A stretch of DNA of 64,000 nt, taken from contig JAOANR010000005.1 in NCBI GenBank assembly GCA_030278955.1, forward strand, positions 4,569,431 to 4,633,430, in the 5' to 3' direction. The notes below the pieces were generated by a model. It saw nothing but the letters and a program-made list of their open reading frames with translations. It was not told the DNA's origin and ran no database searches. Shown piece after piece: positions 36,028 through 46,288 of the stretch (within the stretch, counting starts at the first letter, position 1; every line of letters starts with the position of its first letter). The stretch is from Hygrophila difformis. Its lineage: Eukaryota > Streptophyta > Magnoliopsida > Lamiales > Acanthaceae. The translations under genes were made by a program, and so were the position numbers.

Positions 36028-37724
36028 AATTTTAAGATTAATCTCTCAAAATATTAGTGCACGTTAACTACATTGATTTTTTTCAAAAACATTTGTATAA
36101 TCTATATGTACAAGAATTCAAAGTTTATATATATTTATATATATATTGTATTTATCAGTTCAAAAATAATATATTTAGTTTGCTCCCAAAATTTGATTTA
36201 TATATCATTTTAGTCAATAATAATAGATTCAATCATTAAATAAAGCATACGGAGTACTATTTTAATTGATAACATTTTATTATTCGACCATCATATTATA
36301 AAAATGGTTAAATTATGGATATTTAATTAATTTATTTTTTTGGCATATCCATAAAAGCCTGAAAACAAAAAGAAAAAAACAAGAAGAAAAAGAAAATAGA
36401 AGAAACAAGCAAGGAAGAAAAAAAACAAAGAAAGGGGAAGAGCAGTTCAGTGTCGGGAGAAACGAACGCCGGATAAATCTGCCGCCATTTCCTCTCGTAC
36501 AATATTAGGCGGGAGAGCTCAGCATACAATATAAAAACAAACTTGGTCACAATAAAAAGTTTCACGGAAATCCTTTCATCGCCTGGCACACGAGGCGATA
36601 AAATTCGGTAGGCGACCACATCCGTCCTCTTTTTCGTCGCCTTACCACAAATTTCTTATAGTGCATGTTTTTAAAAATGATTTTATTCATACTAAGAAAA
36701 ATTATTTTTTGGCAACATAAATTTCTAACTTTAAAAAATCAAATTAAGAAAAGAACATAGAGCAAAAATATTTTCAAGAATAATATAAGTCATAATTTAT
36801 CAAAAATCCTAAAAAGATTGTTCAGTAGAGGAATTTTCTAGGATGTGGAGAGACTGTCCCACACAGATTTGTCACTTAGGATGTGAATTTTTCATGTACA
36901 GTAATTAAATTTTTAAAGTACTTTCCCTTCATTATATTGAAAAAGTTGCTTCATTAAATTAGAAGATAGTGGGTTTAGTAAAATATTTGGAAAAACAAGC
37001 TAAATTAAAATTAAAATATTTTCCATTCCACCCAATAATTTAAAATTTTAAAAAAATTTGCTTCATTAAATTAAAAGATGGTGAGTTTAGAAAAAATTTG
37101 GTAAAAATAATAATTATTGATAAATTTAAAACTAAAGATGAAAATTTTAATAATTAATGTCATAACTCATTCATTAATTTTAGTATAAAAAAAACAAAAT
37201 TTATTTTAAAAAAAAATGGGCCCTCTACTGTACATGGGCCTGGGCAAAGGCACATTAGGCCATGGCCGAGGGCCGGCAATGACCTTCCTCATTTCTAACA
37301 ACAAACCCGAAAACCGCTTTGTCCGGATTCCCCATCGAGCTCTCATCCACGTGGAAGATTGTATACATGTACCCCTTTATCATTACATTTCACATAGCGC
37401 AGGCCGTATGAGCAATGCCACTATGTTCGCTAGCTCTGAGGATATTGTTGTGAGTCGGTAGATCTCCCTTTTAATGTACCACGGGGAGTTGATTTTGCCT
37501 TTGAAAGTTCTAGAGTTCCTGTCTATCCATATCTGATATCACCAAGATGGTCACAACAAAAACCATATCATGCATGAACATTCTAATATCTATGGATATT
37601 TATTTTATTGCACAGAGTAATTATGGTTGATTAAAGTTTAAAATAAAAAGGAAAAAAAAATACTATTATACAAGAACAGGTTTGGAAAAAATACCTAGTT
37701 AAGATTAAAAAAAAAATCTTTTGG
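36028..37724. other. Non-coding stretch, no supported gene
   Basis: AT-rich sequence with some short frames (for example the minus-strand frame at 36332-36619) lacking recognisable domains. No terminal repeats were identified. Confidence 0.35.
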
Positions 37725-37850
37725 AGAAGCCATTGAAGGCCTGAAAAGTATGGTGGGAGCACATGCCACACAATTACAAAGGGAACAAAAGAGAGTGGAT
37801 AGGGGGCCGGGTGGGGATTCAACCCCCAATCTATAGGTAGGGAGTTGAGG
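37725..37850 (-). repeat. tRNA-derived SINE (minus strand)
   Basis: On the minus strand GGGGGTTGAATCCCCACCC (B-box region) is followed by TTTGTAATTGTGTGGCATG and CTCCCACCATAC. This is the same layout as the SINE at 10838-10994. Borders are approximate. Confidence 0.6.
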
Positions 37851-38100
37851 GAGTTTTTTTTGAGAAAAAAGTGATTTTATTTCGTTCAAACCAAGTACCT
37901 CATACAATGTTTAATACAAAACAATCTTGCCACCACAAAACAGCGCATGCCATCCACACAACAAAACAGAGGCAATGACAGTAACAAGCATGATCTATAG
38001 CACAAATATTCTAATACAAACTCCTACTCGATTTGCAGACACACCTCAATCTTTAACAGCCACACTTCAATCTGTATCAACACATACAACCTCCTCACAG

Positions 38101-38822
38101 CCAGTGGCAGATCCAAAAACTTTTATTTGGTAGGTCAAAAATTATGAAAAATGATCAACTAACATTAGGAAAAATATGTATTTAATTAAAATTTTGTTAC
38201 ATTTTTTAAACTCATAAAAATCGGTATATTTAAAAAAATCATAGACTTAACGTAGAGTTTGCTGACTTTTTATATTATACAGAATCCGTATAATCCATTA
38301 AAATTGATGGAGTGTAAGTCATTAGGGTGTTGAATACTTAAATATTATTAAAACTTTAAAATTTGTAAATACCTCAAAAAAATTTAAAAGACTTGGCTCT
38401 TTATTCTTGGTAAATATTGACATGTATCGAAAAAGGTGCATGAGAGCCCAAACAATACAAATTAAATAGAGGGAAAAAGAGGAAGGATAAGAGGCCGGGT
38501 GGGAATCGAACCCGCAACCATAAAGTTGGAAGTGGGAGACATGATCACTGGACCAAGTCCCATTCTCCTCTTTATTGAATAGATCTCCATTGGAGTTATG
38601 AAACCCTTAAAATTTACATATATTTATAATAAAAACAACCAACATGCTATTAGACTCCTACTCATATTACTCAACACTTATCATAAAATTGCCACAAAAT
38701 TCCTAATTATATCAAAATATTAGTACTAATATTTTATTTATTTTTTTATTTTTTTGGTTTGGTGGGTCAATTTAGTGTGTCAATTGACCCACCTTGACCT
38801 AATATAGATACGCCACTGCAGT
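38101..38822. mobile_element. hAT-like non-autonomous element containing a SINE
   Basis: Ends CCAGTGGCAGATCC and GATACGCCACTG form imperfect terminal inverted repeats of the CAGTGGCGGATCC type common in plant hAT relatives. The flanks (CTCACAGC / GTCACAAC) are a possible degenerate 8-bp duplication. The interior is non-coding and is interrupted by the SINE at 38406-38567. Confidence 0.55.
38406..38567 (-). repeat. tRNA-derived SINE nested in the hAT-like element
   Basis: A 162-bp insertion flanked by CTCTTTATT (38397-38405, 38568-38576). The minus strand shows A-box-like TTGGTCCAGTGATCATG and B box GGGTTCGATTCCC, then the family body. Same family as 10838-10994. Confidence 0.8.
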
Positions 38823-39816
38823 CACAACCTACCTCGCAGCAGAACGAATGTAGCAGTAGCAGCAGGCACGACCAATTCATTGCAAATCCATTTCCACGTG
38901 TGTTTAAACTCCATTCTGTCCAGCCATCTCAGCTTCCTCCTCTCCATGCAGCTCCAACTCCTGGTCTAGAGTAAGTCAGGTATCATACAGCGGACATCAC
39001 TGAACCTCCTTTGCCCATCCAATTCATAACCCTTGGATGGAGACTAACAAAAAAAAAAAAAAAAACTGCAAGCAGGGTGAGCATCATAATATTATTGATT
39101 AAAAATAAAGATGGTAAAATTATTTATTTCATTTTTAAAAGGTGCTTAACCTAAACGTAACATATTATTTCATCCTGGTTCTGTCACTATTTTTTCTTTT
39201 TCTTTTTTTGGTAGGGAAAATAAATAAACACCTCAATGAAAGTTCTGTCACTATTTTGTTAGTATGAGAAAAAACACAAACTGATAAAACTTTGAATTCT
39301 AAATCGCAAATTTTAAAAGAGTTAATAGTTAATTTAGGCCATAACAAGTAGTCATTTCCACTTTTGAGCCATAACAAGTTTGAGTTATGATTTTAGGCCA
39401 TAACAAACCACTTTTGTTCAATTTTGGGCCATTTAGACTTTTTAAAATAATAATTGAGCCCACCTACTTTCCTTTATTATATTTTGACCCCATCAGTTGA
39501 CTTATCAACTTTTGCCCTTTTACACTTTGACCCCAAACTTTAGATTTTTCATTAAATTTAATCCAATAACCGCCCATCATGCTTCCGATAATTAAATTAA
39601 GCACTAAACTTCATACCTTGGCTTTGACCGCCTTGCTGCCGGGTTTCCTAAGCTCCGGGATTTTACGGACTTCCTCCAACCACGCAGCCGCGACCGATGG
39701 TTCACCGATTCTTGGCTCCTTCAGCAACAAACAGCACAGTCCTATTTCGTTTCCTACCTTAGGACGTATCAAGATATGAATAAAGGGTTTTAATTATATT
39801 ATCGGGATATTTGGGA

Positions 39817-39893
39817 TATTTGGAAGCCTGGATTTTACTGAAGAAATATTAAAAATATTATTTAAACATAATTTCCCCTAATGGAGAAGACAG
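39817..39893 (+). repeat. Inverted copy of the viral leader in the left arm
   Basis: The plus strand here (AGCCTGGATTTTACTGAAGA ... CTAATGGAGAAGA) parallels the minus-strand leader just downstream of the primer site (46880-46809: AGCCTAGGTTTTATTGAAGA ... TTAATGGAGAAGA). The leader is therefore present at both ends in opposite orientation. Confidence 0.7.
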
Positions 39894-40045
39894 ACACTTA
39901 GTTTCTCATGGAGGATACAAGACTCTTGGGGGAATACCCCATACTTTTACAGACTTGAAAGGAAATATGCAGAAAGAGAAATATTACAAATACTTTGAAG
40001 AGTTGGGAGGAATTTTCGATGCCTTCCATCTGCTTCAAACTCCTT

Positions 40046-40122
40046 TATTTATAGGCGCCCGCGGACTTCAGCCCCGGATTCCAATCTTCCTCTAAATCCT
40101 TGTGACGTCACTGCGTTCGTCA
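40046..40122 (-). promoter_or_regulatory. Putative viral pregenomic RNA promoter: as-1-like element plus TATA box
   Basis: On the minus strand two TGACG motifs (40122-40118 and 40110-40106) are separated by exactly 7 bases, as in the as-1 element of the caulimovirus 35S promoter. A TATA box TATAAATA lies 52 bases downstream (40053-40046). The proximal motif is a full TGACGTCA palindrome. It lies 3' of the last viral ORF, where the pregenomic promoter of a circular pararetrovirus is expected. Confidence 0.65.
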
Positions 40123-40302
40123 CTTGGCCTTAATTTTCACCGGCTACATTATTGTCCTTTTTTGAATTATTGCGTTAGGTGGCTTTTGTCAACTTTCCAC
40201 CTTTTCTTGTCGGCCACTTTCTGCCAGCCACTCTGCCCTTCTTTGTCGGCTTTTAATTATGAGTGTTGCCGACACCTCTTTTTCTTTTACATCCAGCTAA
40301 TC

Positions 40303-41595
40303 TTACTTTGGCTTGTGAAAGTTTTTTGGACGTTTCTTCCCTTTGTCCTGTTCGGGTCCGGATTTTTTCTGGGTTACCCGGATCTTTGTGCCGAATAGGG
40401 GTTTCTCCTGCTCTGCACAATATGGGCATATGTGGTTATCCCATTGGCCAACATGCATCATATTGCATGCCTTTTTTCTGGTAGACTCGGTTGCTGGCAA
40501 CTTGTTTTCCCAGATGAGTAACCTCTTCTTCTCAAATGAGGTTTCCGCAAACTCTGTGCTTTTCCCTGTTAAAGAATTAACCAGGAACGATCCATTTAAA
40601 TTGTTTGAGAATATTTTAAACGGATATTTAACCTTTTCCATCTCGGTGAGACAGACCCAGAATCCCCATGCTCGTCGGGTGGAGATTTCATCTTCGCTGA
40701 TTGAAGATACCAATGGTGCCTTCTCATCCATAGACTTAACTCTGTTGAAGGCAATCATATCAGGTCTCTGTAATTTAATAAATTGAAAGACCGGATAAGA
40801 ACCTTTTCCGACTATCTCTGGTGCCGCTGAAATGAACTTAAGCTCCAGAATATCTCCTCTTTGCAGGTGCGGGTTGTTCTGCCATGATTCGTGCACCGCA
40901 CTACTTATCCATCCCGGAAGTTTTTCGATTTCCGGAAACCCTGGTGATGTAGTATGAACAGATGCTAATGCTCCAAAGTCATACCACTTCCGAACTTCTT
41001 CTGGTTTCGATCCTTCGAGCATCCATACCCTGTTGTATCTCCCGGATGTCTCGATTACTGTTTTGCTAGGGTTAATTCCCTTTTTGGAAACCAGTTGTTC
41101 CCATTTTCCTTGGTAGTCCAGCCAGGCAGTAGATAGGACCTTCTCATCTGAATTAACCTTAGAGGTGCCTGTCATTGGCCTAAGGTTAATTTCTTCCTCT
41201 TTCACCCCAGAGGCAGTGGGTTGACTTGAGCTTTCGGAAATGTGACTTTCCTCTTGCTCAACATTTTTGTCGGTATCCGACAATGGTTCCTTTGAAGCAG
41301 TGCTTGAATCTGCTTCTTCATATGTGACCACTTTAGCTTTTTGGGCACATTTCTCTTTGTTTACCAGGGAAGCTGACGCTTTCCTGATTGGCTCTAATAC
41401 TGTTTCCCATAGTGCTGTCATTGCTATATGGGAGGTTCGTATATTGTTGCGGACCATGTCCACATCGCTCTGTTGTATTTGGCCAGCTGCTCGTGCATTG
41501 ATCTCGAGCTGTCCAAAATGCTTTGATAGCTCCTCTAGGTTTTCTCTGAGGTGCCTGAATCTCGTAATGATGGAATCAGCTTCAAATGCTTCCAT
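40303..41595 (-). CDS. Pararetrovirus last ORF (position of transactivator/inclusion-body protein), 430 aa
   Basis: The last of the five viral frames. Its ATG at 41595 overlaps the end of the RT ORF by 14 bases. Its position matches the translation transactivator/inclusion-body (TAV) gene of several Caulimoviridae genera, which lets later cistrons of the polycistronic pregenomic RNA be translated; I assign the role by position only. Visible features are a helical N-terminal third, an acidic Ser/Glu-rich middle, a GKWEQLVSKKG block, a possible zinc-binding CNMMHVGQWDNHICPYC near the C terminus and a very basic tail ending KKRPKNFHKPK. The frame is unbroken. Confidence 0.7.
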   Translation of the reverse strand: MEAFEADSIITRFRHLRENLEELSKHFGQLEINARAAGQIQQSDVDMVRNNIRTSHIAMTALWETVLEPIRKASASLVNKEKCAQKAKVVTYEEADSSTASKEPLSDTDKNVEQEESHISESSSQPTASGVKEEEINLRPMTGTSKVNSDEKVLSTAWLDYQGKWEQLVSKKGINPSKTVIETSGRYNRVWMLEGSKPEEVRKWYDFGALASVHTTSPGFPEIEKLPGWISSAVHESWQNNPHLQRGDILELKFISAAPEIVGKGSYPVFQFIKLQRPDMIAFNRVKSMDEKAPLVSSISEDEISTRRAWGFWVCLTEMEKVKYPFKIFSNNLNGSFLVNSLTGKSTEFAETSFEKKRLLIWENKLPATESTRKKACNMMHVGQWDNHICPYCAEQEKPLFGTKIRVTQKKSGPEQDKGKKRPKNFHKPK

Positions 41596-43642
41596 CTCTC
41601 GTCAAGAAATCTGCAAGAACATTTTCATGAGATTTTATAACATCAATATCATAAGTATAATATTGACATTCAGCTTGCCATCTGATAATACGAGCTTTTT
41701 CAATTTTTGATTCAAGTTTATTTTTTAAAAAAGCCCTAACATTAGTATTATCAACTTTTAATACAAATTTCTTTGCAAGTAAGAATAAAGGCCATTTTTT
41801 AAATGTTTTCCATACTGCAAAGAATTCCTTCTCGTTAATATGCCAAAGTTTGGCTTGTTGTTCAGTGAACAACCCTCCTGTGTATCTGCAAGGTTCTTGA
41901 CCCGTAGTGGTTTTTCTCATGAGCACTCCTGCCCATCGAAAATCATTGGCGTCTGTGTAGACTACCAGCTCATCCTCATCCTGAGGTATCGCGAGTTTTG
42001 GCAAGCTATTACAGACTTGCTTTAGTTCACGAATTCTCTTGGTATGGATTTCTTCCCATTTCCATCTAGAGCTTTCAGTCTCTTTCAGGAGTGGTCTAAA
42101 ATCCTTTCTATATTTTGCAAGGTCTTTAATAAACATACCCGCAAAATTTACAACTCCTAAGAAACTCTGAAGTTGTTTCTTGTCTTTTAATATATCAGGA
42201 AAATTGCGGATTTTCTCCACAATGTGTTCCTGTAACTCTATTCTTGCTTCATCAATTTGAACTCCTAAGAATTCAATTTTGTTAGCAGCGATAGTGGCCT
42301 TTTTCTCAGAGAGAACTAGACCTTCCCTGTGACATGCATCAGAAAATATTTCAAGATGTTTAATATGCTCTTTAATATTTCGAGATGCAATCAGAATGTC
42401 ATCTATGTAGACGAACATAAACTCTAGATAATCCTTAAATAGATTATCCATCTTTCTTTGGAATATCTGAGGGGCATTAGAAAGCCCCATTGGCATAACA
42501 TTCCAAATATATTGCCCTTGTGGGGTGGAGAATGCTGTGAATTTCTTCGACTCATTCTCCATCTTAATCTGATAGAAACCAGATTTGCAATCAAATTTAG
42601 AAAACACTTTAGCACCTTTGATGCAATCAATTAAGTGTTCTCTACTCGGAATGTAATAACCATCAAACTGTATTATTTTGTTAATACCTTGATAGTTTAT
42701 TACCAACCTGGGTTTACCTCTCTTTATTTCACCGTGGTTTCTTACCAAGAATCCAGGGCTACTATAAGCTGAGACTCCAGGCTCGATGAGTTTAAGATCA
42801 ATATGCTCCTTGATAATTTGCTGCATATCTTTCTTATCCTGCATATTCATTAAGATGGGTTTGTATCGAACATACTCATATTTATATTGTTCTTTTACCT
42901 GTAGAGTGGCTTCGATCTTGTTTTTATCCCACCATGCCAGAGGATCCTCGTTAAAGTTTCTCTGGATAAGTCTTTTGACATTTTCGAGGGACAATTTAGT
43001 TTCCCCATCAATGTCTAGTGAAGTTATATTTAATGACTTCATTTCCTGCATTGCTTCTTTGAGGTTTATAATTTTCTCAATAGAAGCTTCATCAAATCCT
43101 TGCTGTCTAAAAGACAACAAAGCCTTACCAAACTTTCTTTTATCCTGCATTTTTGGATGGGTTAGTTTGGCATCATTATCACCACGTTTGCTGCGAAATA
43201 ATATAGGCATTAACCTGTTGAATGCCTTTTCCCTGCGCAACACCTGTATCTCATTTCCACAACTTGTGGTAAATATTAACAAATTTCTTTTGTTATCTTG
43301 AACATATTTTGTAAAGGATTGTATAAAATTGTTTCCTAACAAAATATCCGCTCCTGTGTCATGAAAGTAAATAGGAGGCGTTTTTACCTTATACCAAGGT
43401 GTACCAAATGCTCCTCCAATCATGATATTGGCTTGTCGAATACCCTTATTTAGTACTAAGATTTTTTGGGAAAAATCTCTTCCTGCAATAATGGGTAATG
43501 ATTCCATAGCTTCGCTAGGGAAAACTCCTGGTTTTGCCGTGCAAATACCTGATCCTGAATCAATATAAGCTGCGAAATATTCTGACTTATATTCTTCATA
43601 TATTATCCCTACTGAGATATAAATGGAGAATGGACTTGTCAT
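41582..43642 (-). CDS. Pararetrovirus protease-reverse transcriptase-RNase H polyprotein, 686 aa
   Basis: Replication polyprotein that converts pregenomic RNA into DNA. An aspartic protease site DSG is at residues 28-30 (context AAYIDSGSGI). The RT domain spans about 230-480, with LVINYQGINK, FDCKSGFYQI, MPMGLSNAPQIFQ and the catalytic YIDD (about residues 411-414). RNase H follows, with TDAND near 560, the EKEF Glu, the KVDNTN Asp and DFLTRD at the C terminus. All key catalytic residues that can be checked by eye are present and the frame has no stop or frameshift. The ATG overlaps the stop of the upstream ORF as ATGA (43642-43639). No integrase is present, as usual for Caulimoviridae. Confidence 0.93.
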   Translation of the reverse strand: MTSPFSIYISVGIIYEEYKSEYFAAYIDSGSGICTAKPGVFPSEAMESLPIIAGRDFSQKILVLNKGIRQANIMIGGAFGTPWYKVKTPPIYFHDTGADILLGNNFIQSFTKYVQDNKRNLLIFTTSCGNEIQVLRREKAFNRLMPILFRSKRGDNDAKLTHPKMQDKRKFGKALLSFRQQGFDEASIEKIINLKEAMQEMKSLNITSLDIDGETKLSLENVKRLIQRNFNEDPLAWWDKNKIEATLQVKEQYKYEYVRYKPILMNMQDKKDMQQIIKEHIDLKLIEPGVSAYSSPGFLVRNHGEIKRGKPRLVINYQGINKIIQFDGYYIPSREHLIDCIKGAKVFSKFDCKSGFYQIKMENESKKFTAFSTPQGQYIWNVMPMGLSNAPQIFQRKMDNLFKDYLEFMFVYIDDILIASRNIKEHIKHLEIFSDACHREGLVLSEKKATIAANKIEFLGVQIDEARIELQEHIVEKIRNFPDILKDKKQLQSFLGVVNFAGMFIKDLAKYRKDFRPLLKETESSRWKWEEIHTKRIRELKQVCNSLPKLAIPQDEDELVVYTDANDFRWAGVLMRKTTTGQEPCRYTGGLFTEQQAKLWHINEKEFFAVWKTFKKWPLFLLAKKFVLKVDNTNVRAFLKNKLESKIEKARIIRWQAECQYYTYDIDVIKSHENVLADFLTRDGSI

Positions 43643-44886
43643 TTAATTCTGATGGTGTGACCCTTCAGATTAAATTCTATACCATTATCCTTTCTTACCC
43701 ATGGTTTATGATTTTCGAGAAAACTTAATCCCAAAATCATAACCCCATTGTCTTTTCCGGCGGTGCCTAAGACTCTGATCTCGTGTCCTGCAATTTCAAT
43801 TGTTCCTTCATAGGTTCCAATTGATGGCTGCTGCAAGTAGTATAAGTCATCACATGGAAAACGGTTAATCTTTTCAGTGATGTCGAATATTACTCGTATT
43901 TCTTTCCATCCTTCAGGGCATTTTATCTTTATATTATCTACCCCAATGGATTGAGGAGTTAGATCTTTGATGAACTCCTTCCCTTTATATGCCATAATTC
44001 TGTCTTCCGAAAAAGACATACGGCTTGCGTACTCAATTCTAGCACTCGTTGATCTGTCTAGAATTGGATGATCTCTTATTTGTATGTCTACTCCTCCTAA
44101 CCTTGGAATTTGGGTAGGATTTGGAGTCATGACTTTAGCAAATTCCTTGAAAATTCTAGGAATTTCTATATATTCTTTCCTGAGAAATAAGTCAGAATGA
44201 TGACTATTGGAAAGTGCATAAGAGATTCTATAAGTTATAGAATATGGTTTGTTCCCTTCTTTCATCAGATCTTTTCTTTTAAAATCCTGATGAAGGGTTA
44301 GAACTCTACTAAAATCTTGGTCAGCTAAGTTATAGGAAATTCTGGGATGTATGTCAAACATTAATTTCCCAGCATATAAATTTCCCACCATAGTTCCAAG
44401 AAGACCATCTCTAAGGTTATTGATTCTTCTATCAGTGACTGATAGATGCAATTCAGAATCAATGCCTTCTTTGAAGGTTGCCTTAATTACTACTTCAATG
44501 GCTCCTATGTGGATCCATTTCATAGTAATGGCGATTTCCTCCTTCATTCTGCTTAATTCCTCAAGAATTTCTTCTTTAGGAATTAATTGCATATCCATAA
44601 CATTACAAGTAAGTTCCATAGGAATTGCAAACTCACCTGCACTTACCTTGTAGATGATGTTATGTCTTCTCTGGTTGAGTCCCATCTGGTTAAGAACTCG
44701 TCCAATCCCGCCAATTCTGAATCCGTCATATGGGCTGAGGTTGGAATCTTGTCGCATTATTCTTTCCATGGTTCGATTCGAGATCGTCATTCTTGAAAAG
44801 AATCCAGACAGGTTTTCAGTGGTCTGAATACTGTCTTCTTCAGTCAGACTCGGTTGAAGATCCATCTGAATATGAGTCCGAGTCAC
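43639..44886 (-). CDS. Pararetrovirus movement protein (30K superfamily) with C-terminal extension, 415 aa
   Basis: The central region (about residues 100-250) matches the caulimovirid cell-to-cell movement protein: WIHIGAIEVVIKATFKEG, then a SVTDRRINNL segment, LLGTMVGNLYAGKLMF and a SYALSNSHHSD block. Movement proteins form or line plasmodesmal tubules. The start overlaps the coat ORF by 47 bases and the stop overlaps the next start as ATGA. The last ~120 residues (including EIAGHEIRVLG and VMILGLSFLENHKPWV) look like the C-terminal half of a retropepsin fold but lack a D-S/T-G site. The frame is uninterrupted. In related genera coat and movement proteins can be fused; here they are separate ORFs. 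Confidence 0.85.
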   Translation of the reverse strand: MTRTHIQMDLQPSLTEEDSIQTTENLSGFFSRMTISNRTMERIMRQDSNLSPYDGFRIGGIGRVLNQMGLNQRRHNIIYKVSAGEFAIPMELTCNVMDMQLIPKEEILEELSRMKEEIAITMKWIHIGAIEVVIKATFKEGIDSELHLSVTDRRINNLRDGLLGTMVGNLYAGKLMFDIHPRISYNLADQDFSRVLTLHQDFKRKDLMKEGNKPYSITYRISYALSNSHHSDLFLRKEYIEIPRIFKEFAKVMTPNPTQIPRLGGVDIQIRDHPILDRSTSARIEYASRMSFSEDRIMAYKGKEFIKDLTPQSIGVDNIKIKCPEGWKEIRVIFDITEKINRFPCDDLYYLQQPSIGTYEGTIEIAGHEIRVLGTAGKDNGVMILGLSFLENHKPWVRKDNGIEFNLKGHTIRIK

Positions 44887-46288
44887 TTCTTAATTCTTCC
44901 TCGTAGATGCTTTCATCCGAGGGGATGTCCTCAAACTGATAGACTGGTACCAGCTTTCCATGGTAGACTGCTTCCACGATATCCTCCGTGGCTTCATACA
45001 TTCGTACCTCACGATTCTGAGGGCAATCGGGTGAGATATGACCTCTGGCTCCACACTTCCAACAGTTGCAGTCCTTGAAACTTTCGTTGGCTCGGGTATG
45101 GGCTCGTCTAAATGTTCTCTTGGACGTCGTTCTCCCCGTGCTCCTTGCTGCTGAGCTAGTTGAACCTTGGGATGAACTCTTCGCCGTTCCCGTTCTTTGT
45201 CCAGTTTTGTATGATCTGGCCTTGCTCTTGGACCACCATGCTCTTCTTCTTCGGAATGGAGGTCTTCTGAAACTCCTACTGTATGAGCCCCGACTCTTCT
45301 TCTTTTTCCTCTTTTCTCCTGATTCTCCTATAATTGTTGGAAAATCGTTATTTTCACAGCAAAGAGGAGTTCTTTTTATTTTACCTCTTAGTCTCTTGAT
45401 GTTCTTTTGGGCTGCTGCCTGTTGACACCATTCTCTGAGTTTATCCTTTAAGAAGGACATTCTTCGAGCTATTGAGTCCACTGTACCAGAAGGTACTGTG
45501 TACGATTGGATCAACATTTCTCTCCATGGGCTGCAGATCTTTGCAAAGAACATGGGACATGCTACTTCAGCTGTCATTTCGCTCCGAAAATAGTATTTAC
45601 GAAACCAGTAGATGTATTCGTCTACTGCGCAAATACTTCTTAACTCCATACCCAATAATGCTTGGGTATAGACCTTGATTTTTTCGGTTCTCTGTTCTTC
45701 AAAATACCCATCTCCTACAAAATGGGTTTTGAATAAGAGACCAAATCTTTCACAGATTGTGCTTTTGGATTCTCCCTCGAGTATTTGCTCTTTTAAAGCA
45801 GTTGTGGAGTTTTTCCAGCCCAGCTTTGCCGATCCTTCGAGACTCAGCTCTATTAATCTGACAAAGTTTTCTTTATCGAGTTCCAGGGTAGTTGCTGCAA
45901 TCTTCATTGAAGCTACCCATTCATCGATCAGGTCTTCGATGTTTCGGAAGTCGATAACGTCGAGGTTTAGTGTTATGCCATATGGATTTAATGGTTGTAA
46001 CATCGTCTTGGCCCACGGTGTGGATTCTGGTGCTCTACTTGGGTTCCGTCCTGGGTTTCGTCTTGCATTGAGATGCACCTCAGGATACCTGTTCATGTAG
46101 AAGTCTGTACTCTCTCTCATTGGAACATCAGGCGGTCCATCGTGGGTCACGTTGGATCCTGATCCTTCCGTATAACCCAATTGAAGGACTTCATTGGGTT
46201 TTACATTAACCAGATCCATAATCCCAAGTTGGGAAAATGATTCTGCTAATTCTTGTAGATCTGATAGATCTGCCCTGGAAACACTCAT
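44840..46288 (-). CDS. Pararetrovirus coat protein with zinc knuckle, 482 aa
   Basis: A capsid-type protein: a central helical region (about residues 100-290), then a strongly basic Arg/Lys/Ser-rich stretch (about 320-400). A retroviral zinc knuckle CWKCGARGHISPDC (CX2CX4HX4C, about residues 406-419) follows, with an acidic Ser/Asp/Glu-rich C terminus. This layout (helical core, basic nucleic-acid-binding tract, CCHC, acidic tail) is characteristic of Caulimoviridae coat proteins. The ATG overlaps the stop of the upstream small ORF (ATGA at 46288-46285). The frame is uninterrupted. Confidence 0.88.
   Translation of the reverse strand: MSVSRADLSDLQELAESFSQLGIMDLVNVKPNEVLQLGYTEGSGSNVTHDGPPDVPMRESTDFYMNRYPEVHLNARRNPGRNPSRAPESTPWAKTMLQPLNPYGITLNLDVIDFRNIEDLIDEWVASMKIAATTLELDKENFVRLIELSLEGSAKLGWKNSTTALKEQILEGESKSTICERFGLLFKTHFVGDGYFEEQRTEKIKVYTQALLGMELRSICAVDEYIYWFRKYYFRSEMTAEVACPMFFAKICSPWREMLIQSYTVPSGTVDSIARRMSFLKDKLREWCQQAAAQKNIKRLRGKIKRTPLCCENNDFPTIIGESGEKRKKKKSRGSYSRSFRRPPFRRRRAWWSKSKARSYKTGQRTGTAKSSSQGSTSSAARSTGRTTSKRTFRRAHTRANESFKDCNCWKCGARGHISPDCPQNREVRMYEATEDIVEAVYHGKLVPVYQFEDIPSDESIYEEELRSDSDSYSDGSSTESD

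Noticed and set aside
36332..36619. 95-codon minus-strand frame with a Phe/Leu/Ser-rich end
   Set aside because: The apparent membrane segment is translated from an A/G-rich tract. No other evidence of a gene.
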